Origin: Mesorhizobium qingshengii
Lineage (GTDB): Bacteria > Pseudomonadota > Alphaproteobacteria > Rhizobiales > Rhizobiaceae
Length of the DNA stretch: 64,000 nucleotides
Assembly (NCBI RefSeq): GCF_027563465.1
Contig: NZ_JAPFQA010000009.1
Location: 62,001-126,000 of the forward strand
Direction of reading: 5' to 3'
This document shows, one piece after another, positions 10,919 to 19,039 of this stretch. Numbering within the stretch: position 1 is the stretch's first letter; each line of letters opens with the position of its first letter. Under the pieces are notes generated by a model. It ran no database searches and had not been told where the DNA came from. It saw nothing but the letters and a program-made list of their open reading frames with translations. Position numbers and translations under genes: made by a program.

Positions 10919-11377
10919 ATGTCCAGGACCAAGACCGCCGAGACCATCGAAAACGTTGAATTCCCGAGCTTCGACGCTTCCAAGGCCACCGACCAGATCC
11001 GCGCTTTCGCCGAAAAGGGCGTTGAGCAGTCGAAAGAGGCCTATGCCAAGCTGAAGACCGGTGCCGAAGAGACCCAGAAGGCTCTGGAGTCGAGCTACGA
11101 GACCGCCAAGACCGTTTCCAACGATCTGTCGCTCAAGACCATTTCCGCCCTGCGCGCCAATGCCGAGGCCGGCTTCTCGCATCTCGAAGCCCTGATCGGC
11201 GCCAAGTCGCTGTCGGAAGTCGTAGAACTGCAGACCGCGTTCCTGCGCAAGCGCGTCGAGATGACCGTCGAGCAGGCCAAGGACTTCCAGACCGTTGCCA
11301 GCAAGGCGGCCGAGGATGTCTCCAAGCCGATCAAGACAGCCTTCGAGAAGGCGATGAAGGAAATCAAGGTTGCCTAA
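10919..11377 (+). CDS. Phasin family protein
   Basis: A 152-residue, Ala/Lys/Glu-rich, nearly all-helical protein of the phasin_2 family, which coats poly-3-hydroxybutyrate granules. Amphipathic heptad-like helices run through the whole chain (for example GVEQSKEAYAKLKTGAEET at about 38-56 and EVVELQTAFLRKRVEMTVEQ near 100-120), and there is no Cys. The start has AAAGGATG just upstream. The PhaR-like operator upstream, acetoacetyl-CoA synthetase in the neighbourhood and an alpha-r14-like sRNA downstream are consistent with carbon-storage control. Family call is secure; which of several phasin paralogues this is cannot be told. Confidence 0.9.
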   Translation: MSRTKTAETIENVEFPSFDASKATDQIRAFAEKGVEQSKEAYAKLKTGAEETQKALESSYETAKTVSNDLSLKTISALRANAEAGFSHLEALIGAKSLSEVVELQTAFLRKRVEMTVEQAKDFQTVASKAAEDVSKPIKTAFEKAMKEIKVA

Positions 11378-11446
11378 TATTTGCGCATGACCGGAAGATG
11401 CAACAAAAGGTCGCATTTTCTTAAAAACGGTCAGGTGTATGAAGGT

Positions 11447-11571
11447 AGCCATCAAGGAATACCCGGCGAGTGGAACCTCCTCCCTCTGCTCCCCGGGGTG
11501 ACCAGCCAGCACCTCCTCCCGCTGGCTCGTAACAGGAAAAGGCCGGCACCTCCTCCCGCCGGCCTTTTTCT
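11447..11571 (+). ncRNA. alpha-r14 / NfeR1-like small RNA
   Basis: Three exact copies of the anti-Shine-Dalgarno motif CCTCCTCCC occur at 11476-11484, 11512-11520 and 11549-11557. The second sits in the loop of AGCCAGC/GCTGGCT; the third sits in the loop of the terminator hairpin AAAAGGCCGGC/GCCGGCCTTTTT. Three identical CCUCCUCCC motifs shown in loops over about 120 nt are the described hallmark of the alphaproteobacterial alpha-r14 family (NfeR1 in Sinorhizobium), a trans-acting sRNA linked to osmoadaptation and nodulation efficiency. The 3' end is set by the T run; the 5' end is estimated from the usual family length. Confidence 0.8.
11537..11571 (+). terminator. Rho-independent terminator of the sRNA
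   Basis: AAAAGGCCGGC pairs with GCCGGCCTTTTT across a 10-base loop holding CCTCCTCCC, followed by CTTT. It doubles as the 3' stem of the alpha-r14-like sRNA. Confidence 0.85.
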
Positions 11572-11725
11572 TTGTCCGACGAAAAGTCGACGGCGTTGTG
11601 GGGAAGCGACCTTTGCCGAGCAAAAGTCTTGAATTAAGATCCATTAGCCCGTAAGGACGCATCGCCGAACGACAGAGCGGATCACGGAGAGCGAACTTTG
11701 CACCTTGGTCTGGCTCGGCAAACGT

Positions 11726-11802
11726 GCCGTTGTAGCTCAGATGGTTAGAGCGCCGGATTGTGGATCCGGAGGTCGCTGGTTCGATCCCAGCCAACGGTAC
11801 CA
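11726..11802 (+). tRNA. tRNA-His (GTG)
   Basis: A complete 77-nt cloverleaf with encoded CCA. The anticodon stem CCGGA/TCCGG encloses loop TTGTGGA, so the anticodon is GTG (11760-11762). The T arm reads GCTGG-TTCGATC-CCAGC. The acceptor arm pairs GCCGTTG with CAACGGT: position 1 is G opposite U72 and the discriminator is A73, with no encoded G-1. This is the variant described for alphaproteobacteria, whose histidyl-tRNA synthetase does not need G-1. Confidence 0.96.
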
Positions 11803-11838
11803 TTGGCTGATTCCGTAAATCATTGATTTAATTTGAGA

Positions 11839-12186
11839 ATGTCGCGCAAAATGCTCGAAGGAGCGCGACTCCTTCACGACGCCGCGATGCAGGCGTGGGA
11901 AGATTGGTTCACCTTAGCCGGATTTCGACCTTCGCGTGTTACCCATGGTCCGGTTTGTCCAGACTTCAATTTCCTTTTCACCGCGGTCTTGGCAGGCCAA
12001 TGGCGTAGCGCTCTGCCCGGTCGAGGTTTTCCGCCAGGAATAGAACATGGCGACCTCATCGTTCTGTCCGACATCGCGTCTCTCACAAACGAGGGCTATT
12101 ATATCGTCACACCAGGACGACGGATTCCCACAGTCTCCAATTTTCTAAAGTGGTGTCTGGAGCGCGTGTCGACACGGGCCAGGTGA
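11839..12186 (+). pseudogene. LysR-family regulator, C-terminal remnant
   Basis: About 115 residues without a DNA-binding domain. The end of the chain follows the last part of a GcvA-like LysR effector domain: W-F-x-x-A-G early, a hydrophobic stretch ending in an LxxGDL-type step (IEHGDLIVL), then GYYIVTPGRR and FLKWCLE, which match the usual YYLV-P---R and F--WL close. The N-terminal two-thirds are absent and the upstream sequence is the 3' flank of tRNA-His. A tRNA 3' end followed by a decapitated gene is the usual look of an integration boundary. Not expected to act; a short expressed protein cannot be excluded. Confidence 0.55.
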
Positions 12187-12248
12187 CGATCCGAAATTCG
12201 GACGCGCGCGCGAGGGCTCACCACGCCTGCTGAGGCGGACATTCGATC

Positions 12249-13886
12249 CTATGGCTTAGGCTCCCCGCCTTCCCTTGTGCCTCCACTCGAGGGCGGCAGT
12301 GCCGCGGAATCGACCAAGAGTCTGTTCCTGATCAGGCCCTTCGCAACTTTGCCATAACCCGACTTCGGCAATTCCGACCAGAATTCGTATCGCTTTGGCA
12401 GCTTATAGCGCGCGATTTTTCCGTCGAGCCATTCGCCGAGTTGCTGGACACTCATCCGTCCGCCTTCCGCGAATACGCACACTGCGACACCAATTTCTCC
12501 CCAGAGCGGATCGGGCACGCCGACCACCGCAACCTCCCGAATGTCAGGGTGCGCCAGCAGCTTCTCCTCGATTTCCCTTGGATAGATGTTCGAGCCGCCG
12601 GAAATATACATGTCTGACGCCCGGCCGGTAATATAGAGGAAACCGTCGCGGTCGAGATGGCCTATATCGCCGGTCCTGAACCAGCCATCGCGGAACGCAT
12701 TTTCGTTTGCCTCCGGATTGTTGTAATAACCCGCGAATACTGCGGGGCCGACCACGCATATCTCACCTGTCTGTCCGGCCGGCAGTTCGACGCCTTCTGG
12801 GGTCATGATGCAGATCTGCATTCCAGTGCGTGCAAATCCGCAGGTGCCGCTCCGGGCCTCCAAGGGGCCGTCCGGCATATGCTGGCTCGGGGGCAGGACA
12901 GTGATGTTGCCGGTGACCTCACCCAGGCCGTAGTACTGAACGAGTACCGGCCCGAGCTTCTGCAGCGCGGCCGTCTGGTCGACGCGATACATTGGCGCGC
13001 CGGCATAGATGACGTAGCGAAGGCTGGAATGATCGTACCGGTCGACCGCCGGATGTTCGATCATCATCTTCAGAATAGTGGGTACCGTGAATAGGTTCGA
13101 AATACGCCAGGTCTGAACCAGCGACCAAGCTTCCTCGATGTCGAGACGGTCAGAGGAAAGCAGCACCGTCGCCGCGCCGCGCGCCACCTGCGTCAGTTGA
13201 TGAACGCCGGCGCCATGCGACAACGGCGCCGCGACCAGGGAGGCGTCCGCTTCCGTGGTGCCCGGCATCAGGTCGCAAAGATGGTTGTTGACTACGAAAG
13301 TCATCTGGCCGTGAGTCAGAACAGCTGCCTTCGGCCGACCCGTGGTGCCGGACGTGAACAGGAACCAGCACGGATCATCGCGCTCGACGGCTGCCACCTC
13401 GACGCGTTGGCCCATATGGTCGTCAGCAAGCGCGTCGAAGTCAGGCCCGAACGATGCTGCGCCAATCGAAATCCAGAAGCGGATGGCCACCACACTCTCA
13501 CAGGCCGCCTGATGATCCGGAAAATCCGCCGAGCAGATCATGCCGATGGCGCCGCTCACCTCAGCCTGGTATGCGACTTCTTCAGGGGTCTGTCGGAAGT
13601 TGGTTGGCACCCAGACCGCGCCAAGGCGAAAGCAGGCGAACATCGATTCGAACATCTGGTTGCAGTTCTTGGACTGAACAAGGATTCGGTCGCCTTTCTG
13701 CACCCCGAACCGGGTCTTCAGCGCATAAGCGATGGCGCAGATGCGGCGATTGAGTTCGGCCCAGGTCCACGTTCTTTCGCCCCAGATGAAGGCGATTCGG
13801 CCGGCATGCCGATCCGCTGCCTGGTCAACGAAGCCGGCCAGGTTCATGACGCGAAGTGATTTCGGCACCATCGGGCCATGGGTCAT
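12249..13886 (-). CDS. Acyl-CoA ligase, class I adenylate-forming
   Basis: A 545-residue cytosolic AMP-forming ligase that would turn a carboxylic acid into its CoA thioester. Visible core motifs: phosphate loop FTSGTTGRPKAAV near residue 175, YGLGEVTGN near 320, hinge RTGDIGHLDRDGFLYITGR near 405, GGSNIYPREIEEKL, and catalytic lysine in SGYGKVAKGLIR near the C-terminus. The substrate pocket does not let me name the acid; medium/long-chain fatty acids and aromatic acids are both possible. It is the last gene of a seven-gene minus-strand operon and overlaps the thiolase gene by ATGA, suggesting activation followed by thiolysis. Confidence 0.88.
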   Translation of the reverse strand: MTHGPMVPKSLRVMNLAGFVDQAADRHAGRIAFIWGERTWTWAELNRRICAIAYALKTRFGVQKGDRILVQSKNCNQMFESMFACFRLGAVWVPTNFRQTPEEVAYQAEVSGAIGMICSADFPDHQAACESVVAIRFWISIGAASFGPDFDALADDHMGQRVEVAAVERDDPCWFLFTSGTTGRPKAAVLTHGQMTFVVNNHLCDLMPGTTEADASLVAAPLSHGAGVHQLTQVARGAATVLLSSDRLDIEEAWSLVQTWRISNLFTVPTILKMMIEHPAVDRYDHSSLRYVIYAGAPMYRVDQTAALQKLGPVLVQYYGLGEVTGNITVLPPSQHMPDGPLEARSGTCGFARTGMQICIMTPEGVELPAGQTGEICVVGPAVFAGYYNNPEANENAFRDGWFRTGDIGHLDRDGFLYITGRASDMYISGGSNIYPREIEEKLLAHPDIREVAVVGVPDPLWGEIGVAVCVFAEGGRMSVQQLGEWLDGKIARYKLPKRYEFWSELPKSGYGKVAKGLIRNRLLVDSAALPPSSGGTREGGEPKP

Positions 13887-15052
13887 TTCACCCGCTCCAG
13901 GATCGATGCGTAGTTGGTCACGGCTGCGCCGCCCATGTTGAACACGCCAGCGATTTCGGCGCCACCGACTTGCATGCCGCCGGCTTCGCCCACAAGCTGC
14001 ATGGCCGCCATGATGTGCATAGACACCCCGGTGGCCCCGAGCGGGTGTCCGCGCGCTTTCAGGCCGCCGGACGGGTTGACGGGAAGTCGGCCGGATCTAT
14101 GAGCGGTGCCCTCCCGGACGATCCGCCATCCTTGCCCCTGCTCGGCAAGGCCCATCGCTTCATATTCTATGAGTTCGGCGATGGTGAAACAGTCATGCGT
14201 CTCGATGAGGTCGATGTCGGCAAGCCCAAGCTTCGCATCGGCGAGCGCTTTCGCCCATGCCCGCCGCGCGCCCGCGAATTCGGTCGGATCGCGCCTGCTC
14301 AGCGCCATGTGGTCGTTGGCATGGCTGCGGCTCCGGAAGCCGACTGCGCGGCGCAGGCTGGCGGCAGTTTGATCATCGGCGATGACCAGCGCAGCCGCTC
14401 CGTCGGACACCGGCGAACAGTCGGTACGCCGCAGCGGAGGGGCAACCAGCGGGTTGCGCTCCGAGACTTTGTTGCAGAAATCGAAGCCGAGGTCAGTGCG
14501 CATATGCGCATAAGGATTGTCCAGCGCATTGCGGTGGTTCTTTGCGGCGATGTGCGCGAGCTCTTCTGACCTGTCCCCGTAGCGACGAAAGTAGCCCTTG
14601 GCGATCTGCGCGAAGACGCCGGCAAATCCGGCCTCGGTCTCCGCTTCTTCTTTCCGGTAACACCCCGACAACAGGATATTGCCAATGTCCCTGGCGGGAA
14701 GGGCGGTCATCTTTTCCGCGCCGACAATCAGTGCGATGCGTCCACGGCCGGCTTCGACGAAATCCAGGGCGGCGTAAACAGCTGCACTGCCGGTCGCGCA
14801 CGCATTTTCGTGTCGCGTGGCTGGCACTGCACAAAGCTCGGGGGTTCCCATGCCGACCAGCGCGGCCTGGAAATCTTGACGCGAGAACCCGTTGTTGTAG
14901 ACGCCGACGAAAATTGCGTCGACGTCGCTTGCTGAAACGCCGGCGTGGTCAAGTGCGGGAATGGCGACCTCGGCCATCAGTGCCTCGGTGTCCGGCGCAG
15001 CGCTCCTGCCGAAAGGGGAGTGATGCCAGCCGACAATCTGCGCTTTACGCAT
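13883..15052 (-). CDS. Thiolase family protein, SCP2-type
   Basis: A 389-residue thiolase of the SCP-x/acetyl-CoA acetyltransferase subgroup. The acyl-accepting cysteine is Cys85 in ENACATGSAAVY; the later catalytic loops are ETHDCFTIAE near 290 and GGLKARGHPLGATG near 345, ending in GVFNMGGAAV. It would cleave a 3-oxoacyl-CoA with CoA, or condense two acyl-CoAs. Unlike many archaeal SCP2 thiolases there is no separate DUF35 partner next to it. The gene sits between the aminotransferase and the acyl-CoA ligase in one operon, so it probably acts on the CoA ester made by the latter. Confidence 0.85.
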   Translation of the reverse strand: MRKAQIVGWHHSPFGRSAAPDTEALMAEVAIPALDHAGVSASDVDAIFVGVYNNGFSRQDFQAALVGMGTPELCAVPATRHENACATGSAAVYAALDFVEAGRGRIALIVGAEKMTALPARDIGNILLSGCYRKEEAETEAGFAGVFAQIAKGYFRRYGDRSEELAHIAAKNHRNALDNPYAHMRTDLGFDFCNKVSERNPLVAPPLRRTDCSPVSDGAAALVIADDQTAASLRRAVGFRSRSHANDHMALSRRDPTEFAGARRAWAKALADAKLGLADIDLIETHDCFTIAELIEYEAMGLAEQGQGWRIVREGTAHRSGRLPVNPSGGLKARGHPLGATGVSMHIMAAMQLVGEAGGMQVGGAEIAGVFNMGGAAVTNYASILERVK

Positions 15053-15076
15053 TGCGGATAGGGCCCCGATTGACGC

Positions 15077-16438
15077 TCATGCGGTCGCTTTCAACGCAGT
15101 GCCGGCAGCCTCGCGCTCGAATTCGTGCAAGCCTGCCTCGAATGATGTGAGCATTTCCTCGATCTCCGCCTCGTTGATGGTAAGCGGCGGGCATATCATC
15201 AACCATTCTCCGAAAGAGCCGCCTGCGGTGCGGCGGGAAAACAGGAGCAGGCCATGATCCCGGCACAGCATCCCGATGCGCTCGGCCGCGCGCATTGCCG
15301 CCGGGAAAGGTTCCTTCGAGGAATTGTCGGCAACGATCTCGACCGCCATGTGCAGGCCTAGCCCGCGTACATCTCCGATTATGGTGGACCGCCCCTTCAT
15401 TGCTTCGAGCCGTGCCTTGATGATTGCGCCAAGGCTGGTAGCCCTTGCCATCAGACCGTCGTCCTCCACGACACGCAGGACCATATCGGACGCTGCGCAA
15501 CTAACGGGATTGGCGGAATAGGTATGGCCATGCTTGAAGCCGCCGGCACGCCGAACGTCGGAAACCATGTCGGCCGACGCCAGCACCGCGCCAAGCGGCG
15601 CATACGATCCGCTAACGCCCTTCGCCAGCGTGACGATATCGGGCCGGCAATCCGGCCAATGATGCCCGGCGAGAAATTTGCCTGTACGTCCTGCGCCGCT
15701 CATGATTTCATCATAGATGAGCATGACACCGTAGCGGTCGCAGACTTGGCGGACACGCGTCGAGTAGCTTGCGGGGGAGACAAGCGCGCCGGTGGAGACG
15801 CCGCCGACAGGCTCGATCATGAACGCGAGGACCGTCTCCGGCCCCTCGCGCAGGATCGTGTCCTCGAGCTGGCTCAGGCAGCGGTCGACGACATCTTCCG
15901 CAGTCTCGCCGGCAGGACGGCGGTAGATCATAGGAACGTCGACCTTCGGCATGTCGACGAACATCGGTCTGTAGGCGGCCGCATAGTCGGGGTCGCCGGT
16001 AATCCCCAGCAGGGCGGTTGTGGCACCGTGGTAGGAAGGGATGCGGCTGACGATCTTGTATCGTGAGTCCTGGCCCCGCGACACGGCGACTTGCCTGGCT
16101 AACTTGATCGCCGCCTCGTTGGCCTCGGAGCCACCGGAAACGAAGAATGCGGCGCCGTAGCCCCAGTCGCTCATGCGTTCCAGGCGGGCGGCAAGCCGTT
16201 CGTTGGGATCGTTGTCCCAGCGCATGCTGTGGGCATAGATGATCTTGCCCATCTGGTCGCGCATCGCGTCCAGAACACGGGGATGCGCGTGGCCCACATT
16301 GACGGATATGGCTCCCGACGAGCCGTCAAGCAGGCGTCGCCCGGTGCTGTCCCAGATATACACACCCTCGCCCCGAACAACTTTGGGGAACTCGACGGTT
16401 CCGTGCGGCGTGATGAAGTGTTGGTAGCGGAGGGTCAT
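15077..16438 (-). CDS. Class III PLP aminotransferase
   Basis: A 453-residue omega-aminotransferase fold protein. PLP-phosphate contact GGSEANEAAIKLARQ near residue 105, the cofactor aspartate in LIYDEIMSGAGRTG near 240, and Schiff-base Lys273 in TLAKGVSGSYAPLGAV are all in place. Family members move amino groups from omega- or beta-amino acids, diamines or aromatic amines to pyruvate or 2-oxoglutarate; the exact substrate cannot be read. The family also holds glutamate-1-semialdehyde mutases and decarboxylases. Position between a TetR gene and a thiolase suggests the imported compound is an amine or amino acid whose deaminated product goes on to CoA activation. Confidence 0.87.
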   Translation of the reverse strand: MTLRYQHFITPHGTVEFPKVVRGEGVYIWDSTGRRLLDGSSGAISVNVGHAHPRVLDAMRDQMGKIIYAHSMRWDNDPNERLAARLERMSDWGYGAAFFVSGGSEANEAAIKLARQVAVSRGQDSRYKIVSRIPSYHGATTALLGITGDPDYAAAYRPMFVDMPKVDVPMIYRRPAGETAEDVVDRCLSQLEDTILREGPETVLAFMIEPVGGVSTGALVSPASYSTRVRQVCDRYGVMLIYDEIMSGAGRTGKFLAGHHWPDCRPDIVTLAKGVSGSYAPLGAVLASADMVSDVRRAGGFKHGHTYSANPVSCAASDMVLRVVEDDGLMARATSLGAIIKARLEAMKGRSTIIGDVRGLGLHMAVEIVADNSSKEPFPAAMRAAERIGMLCRDHGLLLFSRRTAGGSFGEWLMICPPLTINEAEIEEMLTSFEAGLHEFEREAAGTALKATA

Positions 16439-16470
16439 TGGACGCCTTTTCTGAAAGATCGGTTAGCCGG

Positions 16471-17241
16471 TCAGCGCACGGCCGGCGGCGGTGGGGCGGC
16501 CAGCAGTTTCGGGTCGGGGTCCATTCCGAACAGCATGCGATGGCGCGCGAAGGCAAGCCACTCGGCGACCACCTCGTCGTTCGATGGATCGCCGGGGAAC
16601 TCCGGACCGAAAATCTCATCGATATAGATGCGTGTCATGATTTCGTCGGCGAAAGCGGTCGTCGCATGACCGACGAAGCTGTTGAAGCCTTGGGGCATTG
16701 GGCCCGGATCGTGCTTCCTGGCGATTGCCGAAAGCGCGTCCGCCCACGACGCTGTAAGCCCGAGCCACACGGCATTGGCCGCGTCGTCCTGGCGTTTCAT
16801 CTGGAACAATGAGCGGAAGAGCTTCCTGCGCCGTCGGAATGTGCGGACGATCTCGACGAAAGTGGCTTTCATACCGGTGTAGAGATCTGGAAGTGTTCCA
16901 CCTTCCGGCATTGCAGGGGCAATGTCCACGGCGGCGAATTCGGAAAAGACTTCCAGTGCGAGATCGCGCGTACCGTTGAAATGCACATAGAACGTTCCCA
17001 CGGCAACGCCCGCCCGGCCTGTGACGGCCGCGATGGTCAGTGACGACAGATCATCTTCGGACAGGATTTCCAGCGCGGCGAGCTTCAATGCAGCTCGCGT
17101 GCGCGCGGCACGGCGCAATCCGCGCTCTCCATTGACGGCGGCCTTCAATTCGGTCGCCAGGCGGTCGCCAAGAGGAATCCGCTCAAGAGCCGAATCGTCG
17201 GCTTGAGTTGATTGGCTTCGGGGGGTGGCTGAGGGGCTCAT
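16471..17241 (-). CDS. TetR family regulator
   Basis: A 256-residue one-domain-pair repressor type. The N-terminal helix-turn-helix spans about residues 45-95, with LSSLTIAAVTGRAGVAVGTF and YVHFNGTRDLALEVF typical of TetR, after an unusually long 40-residue polar leader. The C-terminal ligand domain is helical and not assignable to a ligand class; the chain ends in a short Pro tail. It lies inside the minus-strand operon, 3 bases after the ATPase gene and 32 bases before the aminotransferase gene, so it is co-transcribed with what it may control. A GntR gene faces the same operon, giving two possible regulators. Confidence 0.88.
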   Translation of the reverse strand: MSPSATPRSQSTQADDSALERIPLGDRLATELKAAVNGERGLRRAARTRAALKLAALEILSEDDLSSLTIAAVTGRAGVAVGTFYVHFNGTRDLALEVFSEFAAVDIAPAMPEGGTLPDLYTGMKATFVEIVRTFRRRRKLFRSLFQMKRQDDAANAVWLGLTASWADALSAIARKHDPGPMPQGFNSFVGHATTAFADEIMTRIYIDEIFGPEFPGDPSNDEVVAEWLAFARHRMLFGMDPDPKLLAAPPPPAVR

Positions 17242-17244
17242 CGA

Positions 17245-18063
17245 TCAAACCGCAAGCAATGTGCGATCCGGCAACGCCTCGCCAACGAGGTGTTCGAAGC
17301 GGCTGGCCAGTTCGGTGAAACCGATCGCGTTCTTTTCGTCTCCCGACAGGTCCATGACGATCCGCCCGCGGTGCATCATCAGCACACGATCGGAATGTTT
17401 GAGCGCGTGGCTCAGATCGTGGGTTACCATAACAGTGGTGATGGACTGCGCGCGAACGATGTCTTCGGTAACCTCGGCGACGACCTTCGCGCGTTTCGGA
17501 TCAAGCGCGGAGACATGCTCGTCCAGCAGCAGCAATCTCGGATTTCGGACGGCCGCCATGGCTACGGCGACTGCTTGCCGCTGCCCACCCGAAAGGGTTC
17601 CGGCCGCTTCCGAAAGGCGGCTTTCGATCCCCATTCCAAATTTGGCCAGCGCTTGTGTGGCCGCGTGTCGCACCGCGTCGCGGTCGTAGCGACGCAGCCC
17701 GAACGCCCGTTCTCGTCCCATGATCGCCAATGCGAAGTTCTCCTCGATACTCAGCGCGGAGAGCACGTTGTGCTCGGGGTTCTGACGCACAAGCGCGATC
17801 TTGTCGGCGCGCTTCCAAGACGGCTGTTCGCCGACGTCCTGATGGTCGAGTTGCAGCACCCCCTCATCGAGCAACAGCGTGCCCATGAGGATTGAAAGTA
17901 GCGTGGATTTACCTGCGCCATTGGACCCAATGAGCGCCACGCAACTGCTTTCCTCAACGTCGAGATCGATCGAGTCGAGCGCCGTCAGAACCTCCTTTTT
18001 GCCCAGCCCCACAAATCGTTTCGTTGCACCGCGCAGACGGACAGCCGATAGGGAAGGGTGCAT
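17245..18063 (-). CDS. ABC transporter ATPase (TrpZ-like)
   Basis: ATP-binding subunit, 272 residues from the chosen start. Walker A GSNGAGKST near residue 50, Q-loop VRQNPEHNV, signature LSGGQRQAVAV near 150, Walker B LLLLDEHVSAL and H-loop VTHDLSHAL are intact. The Glu after Walker B is present, but the next residue is His where Pro is usual (DEH instead of DEP), a feature of the ATPases that pair with ABC_sub_bind proteins. Both possible starts have poor ribosome sites; an alternative ATG at 18105 would overlap the permease gene by 26 bases, and I prefer the later one since the core begins straight after it. Confidence 0.85.
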   Translation of the reverse strand: MHPSLSAVRLRGATKRFVGLGKKEVLTALDSIDLDVEESSCVALIGSNGAGKSTLLSILMGTLLLDEGVLQLDHQDVGEQPSWKRADKIALVRQNPEHNVLSALSIEENFALAIMGRERAFGLRRYDRDAVRHAATQALAKFGMGIESRLSEAAGTLSGGQRQAVAVAMAAVRNPRLLLLDEHVSALDPKRAKVVAEVTEDIVRAQSITTVMVTHDLSHALKHSDRVLMMHRGRIVMDLSGDEKNAIGFTELASRFEHLVGEALPDRTLLAV

Positions 18064-18079
18064 TCCTGCAGCGCTGGAA

Positions 18080-19030
18080 TCAGAAGAGTGGTGCAACACG
18101 ATCATTCTCCAGGAACTGCATATGCTTGCGCCGGCGAGCCTGCCAGCCGACAAAACTCGTGACGGTGAAGATGCCCTTGCCGTGGATGCGGGCGGCGACG
18201 AACGCAAACACCAAGATGGCGGTGATGAGCTTGACCGCGTTGGGTGGTATGCCCATGCGCAGGCTGAGCGCGACGATGCATCGATAGATCACGACGCCGG
18301 CAACCACCGACAGGACGCCAGCGGCTATGCGGTCACTGCGCATCACGCTCATTCCTATCGTTAAGGCGGCCAGACCGACCACGATGACGCCGCCCTGGAT
18401 CGAGACATCCATGAATCCCTGGCTCTGCGCCACGAGAGCGCCTGACGCGGCTGCGAGGGCGTTCGCGAGCATCAGTCCGATCACCTGATGCATTTCAGTG
18501 CGAATGCCCATGCTTCGGGCGGTCTGGATGTTGAGCCCGGTGACCCTGGTGGCCAGCCCGAAACCCGTTCCCAGCAGCCAGGTCAGGAACAGGCCGAAGA
18601 GCAGCGTCACGACACCGCCGACAAGAATCGTCGCGGCCTGGTTGCCGAGCGGAATTGCCTCGGCCCAGACAAACAATGTCTCGGCGCGGACGAGCGAAAT
18701 GTTGCCCGTCCCCATCACGATGATGGAGACGGACCAGGCTGCCGTTGTCATGAGGATCCCGGCGAGCAGCACATTCATCTGTAGTACGACATGCAAGATC
18801 GCCGTCGTCAGACCGGCTAGGGCTCCCGCGCACATTCCAAGCAGCAGGGCGCTGACAGGGTCGAGCCCGAGTACCAGGCCAGTCGCCGACGCGGCTCCGC
18901 CAAGTCCGAAAGACCCTTCGAGCGTCAGATCGGGCAGGCTAAGCACGTTGATCGCAAGATAGACACCGAGCGCCAACGGACCATACAGAAGCCCGATCTG
19001 GAGGCCGAGAAACAGAACGTCGCGAATCAT
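18080..19030 (-). CDS. ABC transporter permease (TrpY-like)
   Basis: Inner-membrane permease of 316 residues, BPD_transp_2 fold, with about eight to nine hydrophobic segments. The segment LPDLTLEGSFGLGGAASATG near residue 35 is the hallmark of permeases that work with ABC_sub_bind (TrpX-like) binding proteins. The C-terminus is unusual, ending about 25 polar residues after the last helix. Gene order binding protein, permease, ATPase with 9-base spacing shows a complete importer. In Streptococcus the same family (TrpXYZ) imports tryptophan, but members elsewhere have other cargo. Confidence 0.85.
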   Translation of the reverse strand: MIRDVLFLGLQIGLLYGPLALGVYLAINVLSLPDLTLEGSFGLGGAASATGLVLGLDPVSALLLGMCAGALAGLTTAILHVVLQMNVLLAGILMTTAAWSVSIIVMGTGNISLVRAETLFVWAEAIPLGNQAATILVGGVVTLLFGLFLTWLLGTGFGLATRVTGLNIQTARSMGIRTEMHQVIGLMLANALAAASGALVAQSQGFMDVSIQGGVIVVGLAALTIGMSVMRSDRIAAGVLSVVAGVVIYRCIVALSLRMGIPPNAVKLITAILVFAFVAARIHGKGIFTVTSFVGWQARRRKHMQFLENDRVAPLF

Positions 19031-19039
19031 CTGCTTCCC

